NCBI RefSeq assembly: GCF_039536325.1
Contig: NZ_BAAAYO010000010.1
Coordinates: 620,001 to 684,000, forward strand
DNA from: Paenibacillus_AB hodogayensis
Lineage (GTDB): Bacteria > Bacillota > Bacilli > Paenibacillales > NBRC-103111
DNA length: 64,000 bases
Reading direction: 5' to 3'
The notes below the pieces were generated by a model, which saw nothing but the letters and a program-made list of their open reading frames with translations, did no database searches and had not been told where the DNA came from. The position numbers were made by a program, and so were the translations under genes. This document shows, in pieces, positions 1 to 7,320 of this stretch; the stretch's first letter is position 1, and every line of letters begins with the position of its first letter.

Positions 1-950
1 CAGCGTGTAGTCCGGCGACGTGCTCGGCGTTCCCGTCGGCGGCGCGTTATTGACGATATACGTGCTGCCGTTGTACAACACAATCTGACCGATTGGATAC
101 GTTGGCGCTAAGACCGGATCATACACGACCGCTCCGCTCAAGCCTACTCCTGTCGCTCCCGTTTCACCGGTTGCTCCTGTAGCTCCTGTTGCGCCCGTGG
201 CACCTGTAGCTCCGGTTCCACCTGTTGCACCCGCAGCAGCCAGCAGCGTGTAGTCCGGCGACGTGCCTGGCGTTCCCGTCGGCGGCGCGTTATTGACGAT
301 ATACGTGCTGCCGTTGTACAACACAATCTGACCGATTGGATACGTTGGCGCTAAGACCGGATCATACACGACCGCTCCGCTCAAGCCTACTCCTGTCGCT
401 CCCTTTTCACCGGTTGCTCCTGTAGCTCCTGTTGCGCCCGTGGTACCTGTAGCTCCGGTTTCACCTGTTGCACCCGCAGCAGCCAGCAGTGTGTAGTCCG
501 GCGACGTGCCTGGCGTTCCCGTCGGCGGCGCGTTATTGACGATATACGTGCTGCCGTTGTACAACACAATCTGACCGATTGGATACGTTGGCGCTAAGAC
601 CGGATCAAACACGACCGCTCCGCTCAAGCCTACTCCTGTCGCTCCCTTTTCACCGGTTGCTCCTGTAGCTCCTGTTGCGCCCGTGGTACCTGTAGCTCCG
701 GTTTCACCTGTTGCACCCGCAGCAGCCAGCAGCGTGTAGTCCGGCGACGTGCTCGGCGTTCCCGTCGGCGGCGCCATATTCACAATATACGTGCTGCCGT
801 CGTACAGCACCACCTGACCGACCGGATACGTCGGCGCTAAGGCCGGATTATACACGACCGCTCCGCCCAAACCTACTCCTGTCGCTCCGGTCGTACCAGT
901 AGCACCTGTGGCTCCGGTTGCGCCTGTGGCCCCCGTGGCACCCTCCACGC
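1..950. repeat. 243-bp in-frame tandem repeat array inside the collagen-like gene
   Basis: Three nearly identical 243-bp units start at 1, 244 and 487; each begins with the bases for the end of the TLLAAAG module. A fourth, more divergent unit starts at 730. Units differ at a few positions only (for example ctcggc versus cctggc about 23 bases into the unit). 243 is 81 codons, so copy number can change without a frameshift. The array continues past the left edge. Confidence 0.95.
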
Positions 951-1434
951 CGCCACCTGCTCCGCCTTCCACCAGTAGAACGTTATCTACCAGCGTGTCG
1001 GCAGCCCCGGGTGTAGCGATTTTATTCACCACGACCAGCGCTTGCGTCGCGCCGGCCGGTACTACTATATCTGTGGTCGGATATACGGTTATCCATTGAT
1101 TGTCCAAGCCATTCGGCAGACGCCCCGGGTAGATTGCATCCACCACGCTGAATCCGTAGAAATTATAGGCATTGTCGTAAAAGCTGACCGTTACCAGAAT
1201 AAGCGGATTCGGAGCGGAGCCCGCCGTGGCCAGGGAAGCGAACAGTTGGAAAGCTTCGCCCGACGAAACCGGTACGTATTGCGACAGCACCGCATCGACT
1301 TCTCCCCCTTGCAAAAGGGCTGCGTAGTATCCGCTATGCGTGCCGCTTGTCGTGATCGAGGTGTTAAGAGTAAGCCACGGACTGAGAGAACCGGTCTCAA
1401 AGTCACCGTTAATCACGAGGTTATAGACTGGCAT
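1..1434 (-). CDS. Collagen-like surface protein with NTTRR-F1-type N-terminal domain (3' end beyond the window)
   Basis: Reading from ATG at 1434 to the left edge gives 478 codons without a stop. Residues 1 to about 155 form a beta-rich domain (MPVYNLVINGDFETGSLSPW at the start) that resembles the NTTRR-F1 domain found ahead of collagen-like repeats in Firmicutes. Then come Gly-Ala-Thr or Gly-x-Thr triplets, followed by a conserved module of about 55 residues (GVGLSGAVVYDP to DYTLLAAAG), and this 81-residue block repeats. Such proteins are known as exosporium or spore-surface filaments and their threonines are commonly glycosylated, which fits the glycosyltransferase operon just upstream. A weak GGATGGTG ribosome site lies 9 bases before the ATG. 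The C-terminus is not visible. Collagen-like identity is clear; spore location is inference. Confidence 0.85.
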   Translation of the reverse strand, partial: MPVYNLVINGDFETGSLSPWLTLNTSITTSGTHSGYYAALLQGGEVDAVLSQYVPVSSGEAFQLFASLATAGSAPNPLILVTVSFYDNAYNFYGFSVVDAIYPGRLPNGLDNQWITVYPTTDIVVPAGATQALVVVNKIATPGAADTLVDNVLLVEGGAGGGVEGATGATGATGATGATGTTGATGVGLGGAVVYNPALAPTYPVGQVVLYDGSTYIVNMAPPTGTPSTSPDYTLLAAAGATGETGATGTTGATGATGATGEKGATGVGLSGAVVFDPVLAPTYPIGQIVLYNGSTYIVNNAPPTGTPGTSPDYTLLAAAGATGETGATGTTGATGATGATGEKGATGVGLSGAVVYDPVLAPTYPIGQIVLYNGSTYIVNNAPPTGTPGTSPDYTLLAAAGATGGTGATGATGATGATGATGETGATGVGLSGAVVYDPVLAPTYPIGQIVLYNGSTYIVNNAPPTGTPSTSPDYTL

Positions 1435-1514
1435 GCTTTTTTTTCACCATCCGTCTTTGTAGGATTTGCTTTTCCCTGAGCATGACTAAATAGAAGGAGG
1501 ATCAAAGCATGTAC

Positions 1515-1523
1515 TACTATATG
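1515..1523 (-). promoter_or_regulatory. Candidate mother-cell sigma -10 element for the collagen-like gene
   Basis: On the minus strand this reads CATATAGTA, an exact CATAnnnTA (sigma-K -10) and 7 of 8 to the sigma-E -10. No convincing -35 lies 16-17 bases upstream, so the assignment is weak. It is 81 bases before the start codon. Confidence 0.35.
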
Positions 1524-1616
1524 CGGCAGGTTGCATTTGGCACGGGCTCGTCGAAAAAAGGGGGGTCACCTACGCCGCTCTTCTTGCTGCACCTCGCCAC
1601 CGTAGTCGCCGCAGGT

Positions 1617-3563
1617 TCAGCTCGTTTGCTTGCCAAACGCTTGCTCGAAGTACCGTTTGTTGTGCAGCATGCTGGGGTGAGTCGGGTTGTAGCCGAGGGC
1701 GATATCGTTGTGAAGCTTTGCTTGCTCGCGTTGACCAAGCCGGTCGAGACAGAGGCATAGCTGAAGGTGGGGCAGCCAGGTGCGGGAGGCATGGTCGATC
1801 ATGCCCATCTGCTGCTCGCCAGGCACGAGCGTCGTCGCCAGTCTATACCAATAGGCCGCTTGCTGAAGCTGATTTTCTTCCAAAAATACGGCACCGAGCT
1901 GGCAGCATATTTCCGACCGAGGCAAGTCGTAATCGAAGGAATCGAGCAAAGCGGCGATCTGCCGTTCGCGCTCGCACAGATGCCCCCAACAGTCCGCCAG
2001 CTTCATGGACGCCGCAATGCAGTCTTCCTTCCAACCGAGCGAGGAGGAAAGAAACGTCTCGTATTGCTGCGCCGCCTCTTCATAAAATGCGTGATCCCTC
2101 AGCTCGTTGGCAAAGTAATACTGATCGCGCGGGGAGAACGCTTCCCCAAGTCGTTCCCGCTTGCGGTAAATTTGCAGATTGCGGTCGGTATAAGCTTTCT
2201 GCTTGCCATGGGTGACGGCGATCTCGCTGTGCAAGATGTTCCCGCCCACCGCCAAATATTCATGGACGGGACCGATCCAAGGGAAGTGCCGCTCCCGTTT
2301 CACTAGACGGTTGCGTCTAAGGCTTTGAGTCACGCGTCCTTCCTCGTCGAACGCCAGATGGTAGTGCATGGAGACGGCGTCCACCTCGGGGTCCAGCGTC
2401 CGTTTCAGTTCGGCAAGAAGCCGTTGGTCCCGTTCCTTCAGCACATCGTCGGCATCCAGCCACAGCACATACGACTGGGTCGCCTTGGAGAAGGCATAAT
2501 TGCGAGCCGCCGAGAAATCGTCGATCCAGACGAAATCGTAAATGCAATCCGTATAGGAGGCTGCCACCTCCTTCGTCCGGTCGGTCGAGCCAGTATCCAC
2601 GATCACGATCTCGTCGGCAATCCTCCGGACCGACTCCAGACAGTGCGGCAGCGAGTCCTCCTCGTTCTTGACGATCAGGCACACGCTCACCGAAATACCG
2701 GGCCGCTCATCGGAGACGGAAGGCACATCGCTAGCCCCAAGTTCCGCGCCAGTCTCCGTCCGGCGCCGGAACTCCCTGGCTCCGACGATGTCCGAGTCGC
2801 GATAAATATGAAAGGCCGGATAATGAGTGTCGACATGCAGGCCGATCCCTAACGCGCGGGCGCGTATGCAGAAGTGACGGTCCTCCCCCCAGAACGAGAC
2901 ATTGTCGATCTCCGCAAACTTGACGCCGGCCTGGAGCGCCTTGCGGCTGATCAAGGTGCAAGCGCCCAAGCCCCCGACTTCGTACACCCCCGGCTTGCGC
3001 AGCCGGTCGAAGAAAGCCGTCATACGGGCGGACGCCTCTGCCTCCGAAACTGTCTCATGGCGCCGTTTGACGAACATGTCGTATTCGTCGCGCACCCAGA
3101 CTTGTGGCATCTCGATCGTATTCGGCTGCCACCGGGTCCAGAATAGGCCGGACACGATCTCCTTGTTGTCCGCAAGTAACTGCTCCAGCGTGCGGGGATG
3201 AAGCACCAGATCCGAGTCGACGAGGAAGATGTAATCGTATTTGCGGTCGCAGGCATGGCGCAGCATGGCGTCCTTCATCCCGGCGACCTTCCATACTTGC
3301 TCTTCTTTCCAGTAATGCGTATACTCGTCTCGGCTATAGGCGGACGCTTCGCCCTCCGTATACCGTTCGACGACAGTCCTGCCGCGATCGGCGGCAAACT
3401 TCCGGAGCAGGGCGCTGGAGATGGGATCTTCATTGTCGTCCATGAACAAAAAGTTGACGCTCGCGGACTGCTGCTCCAGCCCCGACAGCGACTCGAGAAA
3501 CAGCTGCAGAACAGCCGGACGCTGGTGCACCGGGCTCGCCACAAGCACGCGTTTCTTTCTCAC
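1617..3563 (-). CDS. Two-domain glycosyltransferase with C-terminal TPR-like region
   Basis: 648 aa. GTG start at 3563 chosen because AAAGGAGGG lies 9 bases upstream and a longer reading frame upstream runs through the preceding gene in another frame. Residues 1-260 form a first glycosyltransferase-like domain (VDSDLVLHP near 115-122). Residues 291-460 form a GT2 domain (CLIVKNEE, DTGSTDRT at 323-330, WLDADDV at 369-374), the pattern of SunS-type and TPR-linked transferases. The last 190 residues look helical and TPR-like. From residue 291 on it is closely similar to the next gene upstream, suggesting duplication and fusion. It is the last gene of a four-gene operon and is probably a cytoplasmic protein-glycosylating enzyme; the acceptor may be the collagen-like protein next door (inference). 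Confidence 0.8.
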   Translation of the reverse strand: MRKKRVLVASPVHQRPAVLQLFLESLSGLEQQSASVNFLFMDDNEDPISSALLRKFAADRGRTVVERYTEGEASAYSRDEYTHYWKEEQVWKVAGMKDAMLRHACDRKYDYIFLVDSDLVLHPRTLEQLLADNKEIVSGLFWTRWQPNTIEMPQVWVRDEYDMFVKRRHETVSEAEASARMTAFFDRLRKPGVYEVGGLGACTLISRKALQAGVKFAEIDNVSFWGEDRHFCIRARALGIGLHVDTHYPAFHIYRDSDIVGAREFRRRTETGAELGASDVPSVSDERPGISVSVCLIVKNEEDSLPHCLESVRRIADEIVIVDTGSTDRTKEVAASYTDCIYDFVWIDDFSAARNYAFSKATQSYVLWLDADDVLKERDQRLLAELKRTLDPEVDAVSMHYHLAFDEEGRVTQSLRRNRLVKRERHFPWIGPVHEYLAVGGNILHSEIAVTHGKQKAYTDRNLQIYRKRERLGEAFSPRDQYYFANELRDHAFYEEAAQQYETFLSSSLGWKEDCIAASMKLADCWGHLCERERQIAALLDSFDYDLPRSEICCQLGAVFLEENQLQQAAYWYRLATTLVPGEQQMGMIDHASRTWLPHLQLCLCLDRLGQREQAKLHNDIALGYNPTHPSMLHNKRYFEQAFGKQTS

Positions 3564-3591
3564 AACGGGGTCCCTCCTTTTTACCGTCGGC

Positions 3592-4662
3592 TTAAGTCGG
3601 CAGGCGGTCGAAATAGGCTTTGTTATGAACGATGCTCGGATGGGTCGGATAGTAACCGTACGCGATATCGTTGTGCTGCCGGGCCCGGACCGTATCCCCG
3701 GACCGATCGTAACAGACGCACAGCTGCAAATGCGGCAGCCACGTCCACGCCTCGCGCTCGACCATGCCGGCAATTCCGTCCGGCGTACCCAGTTTCGTCG
3801 CTGCGGTAAACCAGAATATGGCTTGGTCGAGCCGGTTGTCCTCCAAAAAGAAGGCTCCTGCCCGGCAGCACATCTCCGCTCGCGGAGACCCGTAAATCAG
3901 CGAGCGGAGCAGCGATTTCCATTGACGGGGACGGTCGTTCAGCCGTCCGTGGCAGTCGGCCATCTTGATGCAGGCGGCGATGCAATCCTCACTCCAGCCC
4001 TGCTTGGTGTCGAGGAACCGTTCATAGTAGTCGATCGCCTCGGCATAGAAACCGTGATCCTTCCACTCGTTGGCAAAATAGTACAGGTCCCGTGCATCGA
4101 ACGCCTCGTTCGCCTCCGCACGCTTTTGATAAATGCGCAAATTTCGGTCCGTGTGCGCTTTATCCTTCCGGTGCGTAACGGCGATGTCGCTCTGCACGAT
4201 GTTGCCGCTGACGATCAGCAGCTCGTGGACCGGCTTTTCCCAGCGAAACCCGCGTTCCCGCTTAACGAGCCGGTTGCGCCGAAGGCTGGCGGTCACCTGC
4301 CCCTTGTCGTTGAAGGCGAGATGATAGTCCATCATCACGCTATCCGTAGCCGGGTCGAGCGTCTGCTTCAGCTCCATGAACTTTTCCCGATCCGATCGTT
4401 CAAGCACATCGTCCGCATCCAGCCATAATATATATTCCTGCGTAGCTTGGGCAAATGCATAGTTGCGCGCTGCCGAGAAGTCGTCCACCCAGGCAAAATC
4501 GTAGAGACGGGCGGTGAAAGCGGCAGCGATCTGCTTCGTCCGGTCGGTCGAGCCGGTGTCGACGACGACGATTTCGTCCGCAATGTCCCGGACGGATTCG
4601 AGACAACGCCCGAGCGACTTCTCTTCGTTCTTGACAATCATGCACAAGCTAATCGTGATCAA
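3592..4662 (-). CDS. GT2 glycosyltransferase with C-terminal TPR-like region
   Basis: 356 aa from a TTG at 4662, preceded by AAGGAGGA about 9 bases upstream; the TTGA overlaps the stop of the preceding methyltransferase gene, so the two are translationally coupled. GT2 signature residues are visible: CMIVKNEE near 7-14, DTGSTDRT at 35-42, WLDADD at 81-85. The C-terminal half is helical with repeated YY..FL and AIDYYERFL-type segments, TPR-like. It is a paralogue of the C-terminal part of the downstream 648-aa protein, with blocks such as DDFSAARNYAF and LRRNRLVKRER identical or nearly so. Donor and acceptor are unknown. Confidence 0.82.
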   Translation of the reverse strand: MITISLCMIVKNEEKSLGRCLESVRDIADEIVVVDTGSTDRTKQIAAAFTARLYDFAWVDDFSAARNYAFAQATQEYILWLDADDVLERSDREKFMELKQTLDPATDSVMMDYHLAFNDKGQVTASLRRNRLVKRERGFRWEKPVHELLIVSGNIVQSDIAVTHRKDKAHTDRNLRIYQKRAEANEAFDARDLYYFANEWKDHGFYAEAIDYYERFLDTKQGWSEDCIAACIKMADCHGRLNDRPRQWKSLLRSLIYGSPRAEMCCRAGAFFLEDNRLDQAIFWFTAATKLGTPDGIAGMVEREAWTWLPHLQLCVCYDRSGDTVRARQHNDIAYGYYPTHPSIVHNKAYFDRLPT

Positions 4663-5375
4663 CGCCCGCTCTCCTCCTTCCCTAGCGCCGGAAGGGCTTC
4701 TTCCAGCCGAACGAGCGCCCACCGCTTGTCGCCGACAATATCGCGGTACAGCTCGCGATGTGGCAGAATGCGGGCCATATCGGCCAGAAACGGGTAATGG
4801 TCGAAATCGTCCACCAGCACGAGCGCATCCGGCTTCAGCTTGAGGCCGAGCAGCGGGTATGCGAGCGAACGGCCGTTGCCGTGGGGGCCGTCTACGATCA
4901 GCACATCGACCGCATGATCGGGGAGTTCGAGCCCGATATCGTCGTAAAAAGCGTTGCGAATCGTATAATGCCGGTACTGGTCGGGCGGGACCGGCGACCC
5001 GAACGAAGCCCACTGCGCCGCCGAAGAAGCCGGATCGGCGAATACCCGCTCCCGCTCCTCGTCGGTAAGCTGCTTTAGCCCTCTAAGCCGGATGTCGACG
5101 ATTCCGCTTTCCCGAACAAGCCCCTGCAGCGCCTCCGCTTCCCCGGGTTCGTGCAGCAGCGTCGTCACCTGCGCTTCAAGCAGCCCTAGCCGATCCAGCG
5201 CTTGCCAAAGCAGCGTCGAGAAGCCGCCGCCGAGCTCCAGCACGCGGACGGGGCCCTTGCATGCGTCGATGCGCCTGCATAGATGGACCAGCGCGCCGCG
5301 AGGAACCGCAGGACCGTAGTTCCAGCTTATTTCCGCAAAGGCCGCGTACGCTTTCTCGATATCCCGAACAAGCAT
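4659..5375 (-). CDS. TylF-like class I SAM-dependent methyltransferase
   Basis: 238 aa. VLELGGGFST at 45-54 matches the glycine-rich SAM loop, and VDVLIVDGPHGNGRS at about 156-170 is the Asp-Gly-Pro-His segment of TylF/Methyltransf_24-type enzymes. It starts 3 bases after the stop of the upstream GT2 gene, with its GGAGG inside that gene's last codons, and overlaps the next gene by 4 bases. Context suggests O-methylation of a sugar in the glycan made by the flanking transferases. Methyltransferase fold is fairly sure; the substrate is inference. Confidence 0.7.
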   Translation of the reverse strand: MLVRDIEKAYAAFAEISWNYGPAVPRGALVHLCRRIDACKGPVRVLELGGGFSTLLWQALDRLGLLEAQVTTLLHEPGEAEALQGLVRESGIVDIRLRGLKQLTDEERERVFADPASSAAQWASFGSPVPPDQYRHYTIRNAFYDDIGLELPDHAVDVLIVDGPHGNGRSLAYPLLGLKLKPDALVLVDDFDHYPFLADMARILPHRELYRDIVGDKRWALVRLEEALPALGKEESGR

Positions 5376-5378
5376 GCT

Positions 5379-6083
5379 TTATTCCTCCCACTCCACAAGA
5401 TGGGGATGTTCATCCAGAATGGAGTCGTATTGCTCCTGCCAGCCGAAGCGGGCCCCCGGGTCCAGAGCCAAGTAACGGTCCACTTTGGCCTGCCGGTCTT
5501 CGCGGCGAGCCCAGCCGAAATGTTTGACACGCGCCGGATGGCACCAATACGAAAACGTGCCGATGGTCAGCGGGAACCGGCCGCAATGCTGCGGCGTCTC
5601 CTTCCACTCGTAGGCGAGCCCGGGCTTATAGCGAATCAGGAACGGACGGTACATCTGGTGGGCTTTCCAATAAACGTCTTCCCGGTAATGCGTCTCGCTC
5701 CACATGTCATACAGCCGAAAATAGATGGCGTCGTACCCGCCCTCCATAATGCCGCCAATCTGTCCGCCAAACCCGCTTTCCATGATCTCGTCTCCGTCCA
5801 GATTGAGAATCCATTCCGGATCGGTTCCGACCGTTTCGTCCCATTGCTGCTTGCGCAGCACGACCTCGTTGGCAAAACGGGATTGCGGGTTGCGGATCAG
5901 CCGAAGCGGAATGCCGGCCAGCGCCTGCTCGCAAATGTCAGTCGTATCGTCGGTGCTTCCGTCGTCGATGATGACCGCTTCGTCGATCCATTCCCGATGC
6001 GCTTCGAGAGCGCGGCGCAAGTAGCGCCCGCCTTCGTTTTTGACGATCATGGAAAGAGTCAGCTTGCCGTTTCGTCCATTCAT
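5379..6083 (-). CDS. GT2 family glycosyltransferase
   Basis: 234 aa, ATG at 6083 with AAGGAG about 11 bases upstream. GT2 motifs: LSMIVKNEGG near 10-19, IIDDGSTDD at 38-46, LNLDGDEIM at 94-102 (the DxD-like metal site). Short for a GT2, consistent with a single catalytic domain and no membrane segment. First gene of the operon that runs to 1617; it probably adds one sugar of the surface glycan. Confidence 0.82.
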   Translation of the reverse strand: MNGRNGKLTLSMIVKNEGGRYLRRALEAHREWIDEAVIIDDGSTDDTTDICEQALAGIPLRLIRNPQSRFANEVVLRKQQWDETVGTDPEWILNLDGDEIMESGFGGQIGGIMEGGYDAIYFRLYDMWSETHYREDVYWKAHQMYRPFLIRYKPGLAYEWKETPQHCGRFPLTIGTFSYWCHPARVKHFGWARREDRQAKVDRYLALDPGARFGWQEQYDSILDEHPHLVEWEE

Positions 6084-6230
6084 GCCAGCAGCTCCTTTTC
6101 CATCGTGTTTTGGGCCTTTCCCTGACTATTCGTTTCCGTTCCCATCGACTCGCATGATGCCGGACCGATCCCCCCGCTTTTTACGGTATGCGGCGAAGCT
6201 TCCGATGAAGACGGCCAATCCCCATTTCTA

Positions 6231-6259
6231 AATATATGCGGCCCCGCTTGCCACTCTTC
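6231..6259 (-). promoter_or_regulatory. Sigma-E-like promoter for the 6083-1617 glycosyltransferase operon
   Basis: Minus strand reads GAAGAGT, 14 bases, CATATATT. Against sigma-E (KMATATT, 14, CATACAnT) this is 5 of 7 and 7 of 8. A second element, CATACCGTA at 6182-6190, matches a sigma-K -10 exactly but lacks a -35. The rest of 6084-6354 holds no gene I can support. Confidence 0.35.
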
Positions 6260-6354
6260 GTGTTTTTTTCGTACGACGCAGTTCTCGCTATAGCCCGGTT
6301 GATGGATGGCAAGGGAAGGAAGAAAGGAAGAATAAGAGGAGGCGTGCGACCGAC

Positions 6355-6540
6355 ATGTCCGGAGAACAAAAATCCCCTTTCGACTACAAGTCGTATTGGG
6401 AAAACAATTATACCCATGGCGGTACATCGGGCAGCGGATCTTACGGGGTGCTGGCCGATTTTAAAGCTCAGGTCATTAACGACATCATTCGGGAACAGGG
6501 GCTCAAGCGCGTCATTGAATTCGGATGCGGGGACGGACGC
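6355..6540 (+). pseudogene. N-terminal fragment of a class I methyltransferase, truncated
   Basis: ATG at 6355 follows a strong AGAGGAGG site 11 bases upstream. The first 62 residues (start MSGEQKSPFDYKSYWENNY; VIEFGCGDG at 53-61, the SAM motif I) are a normal class I methyltransferase N-terminus. Immediately after motif I the homology stops and the frame runs into the terminator of the convergent gene, giving unrelated residues to a stop at 6825. All substrate-binding parts after motif I are missing, so the gene should be inactive. It is probably the remains of another glycan-modifying methyltransferase of the neighbouring cluster, removed by a deletion. Confidence 0.7.
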
Positions 6541-6550
6541 AAAAGCGGGG

Positions 6551-6602
6551 AGAAAAAAACAAACGAGCCTGCCTCCCTTTTGCCGGGGAAGCGGGCTCGT
6601 TT
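6551..6602 (-). terminator. Rho-independent terminator of the 6631-7140 gene
   Basis: AAACGAGCC at 6561-6569 pairs with GGCTCGTTT at 6594-6602; on the minus strand the stem is followed by gtttttt. It lies directly at the break of the methyltransferase fragment. Confidence 0.85.
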
Positions 6603-6630
6603 TAAGTGTGCGGGCTGCTGCGCTGTGCGC

Positions 6631-7140
6631 TTATTCCGGAACTCCGATCCGTTTCGCCGCACGCATGACGTACAAGTAATAGACGTAATAGTAGGTCAGA
6701 ATGACGAACAGAATGCCTCCCGTAAGCGGGTCCTTCGCGAACGCGCTCGGATCGGACATCGACGCCGTATCCCCCTGCATGACTACCGCTTCGATCAGAC
6801 GATAAGCGATGCGGCCCAGGAATAAGGCGAGAACGGTCGCCTCGATCCAGATATGGGTGCGGTAATACAAACCGTCATCGCGGACCTCGGTCAGCAAATG
6901 GCGGGTAGCGTAATAAGCGAGCACGAGTCCACCGGCGATGCCGACGGCGTATCCGACAAGCATGACCGGATGCTGGAAGGCAAGCAGGAGTAGCATGACG
7001 GCGGCAAGCCCGAAAAATCCGAGCCGCACCTTCATGCGGCGGACGGACAACTTTTGAAAACCGATGCTTCTGCGGGTGCGCCGGTAGATGATCCAAGCGA
7101 TCAGCACCGCAGGGAGCGCGTAATGGCTAATGGCAGGCAT
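6631..7140 (-). CDS. Four-TM membrane protein, DUF1453/CcdC-like
   Basis: 169 aa. The start at 7140 is chosen over 7197 because GGAGGT lies 8 bases upstream. Four hydrophobic stretches are visible (about residues 5-17, 35-70 as a pair, 95-112, 135-155), with a basic cytoplasmic loop RRTRRSIGFQKL after the first. The RR..G.Q.L..RR pattern resembles small DUF1453/CcdC-type membrane proteins; I do not recognise a closer family. Monocistronic with its own terminator; role unknown. Confidence 0.55.
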   Translation of the reverse strand: MPAISHYALPAVLIAWIIYRRTRRSIGFQKLSVRRMKVRLGFFGLAAVMLLLLAFQHPVMLVGYAVGIAGGLVLAYYATRHLLTEVRDDGLYYRTHIWIEATVLALFLGRIAYRLIEAVVMQGDTASMSDPSAFAKDPLTGGILFVILTYYYVYYLYVMRAAKRIGVPE

Positions 7141-7320
7141 GGGATGAACCTCCGTATTCCGTAACGAATTATTGCCGGGAACGCGGCAATCCGTCACTCA
7201 GTGTAACAGAAACGGGAAGGCTTTGCCTCCTGCTGCAGACCGATTGCGCACGGGCTGCGCCCGCCCATCGTTCGCCCTACCCCGGATGGTCGAAAAGGGA
7301 AACGCGAGAACCGGGTGCGG

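Noticed and set aside
1..950. Possible CRISPR array because of regular repeats
   Set aside because: Units are 243 bp and contiguous without spacers, and are in frame within a collagen-like gene.
6080..6427. 115-codon minus frame in the leader of the first GT operon
   Set aside because: No ribosome site or domain, and it covers the promoter-like elements and the start of the convergent methyltransferase fragment.
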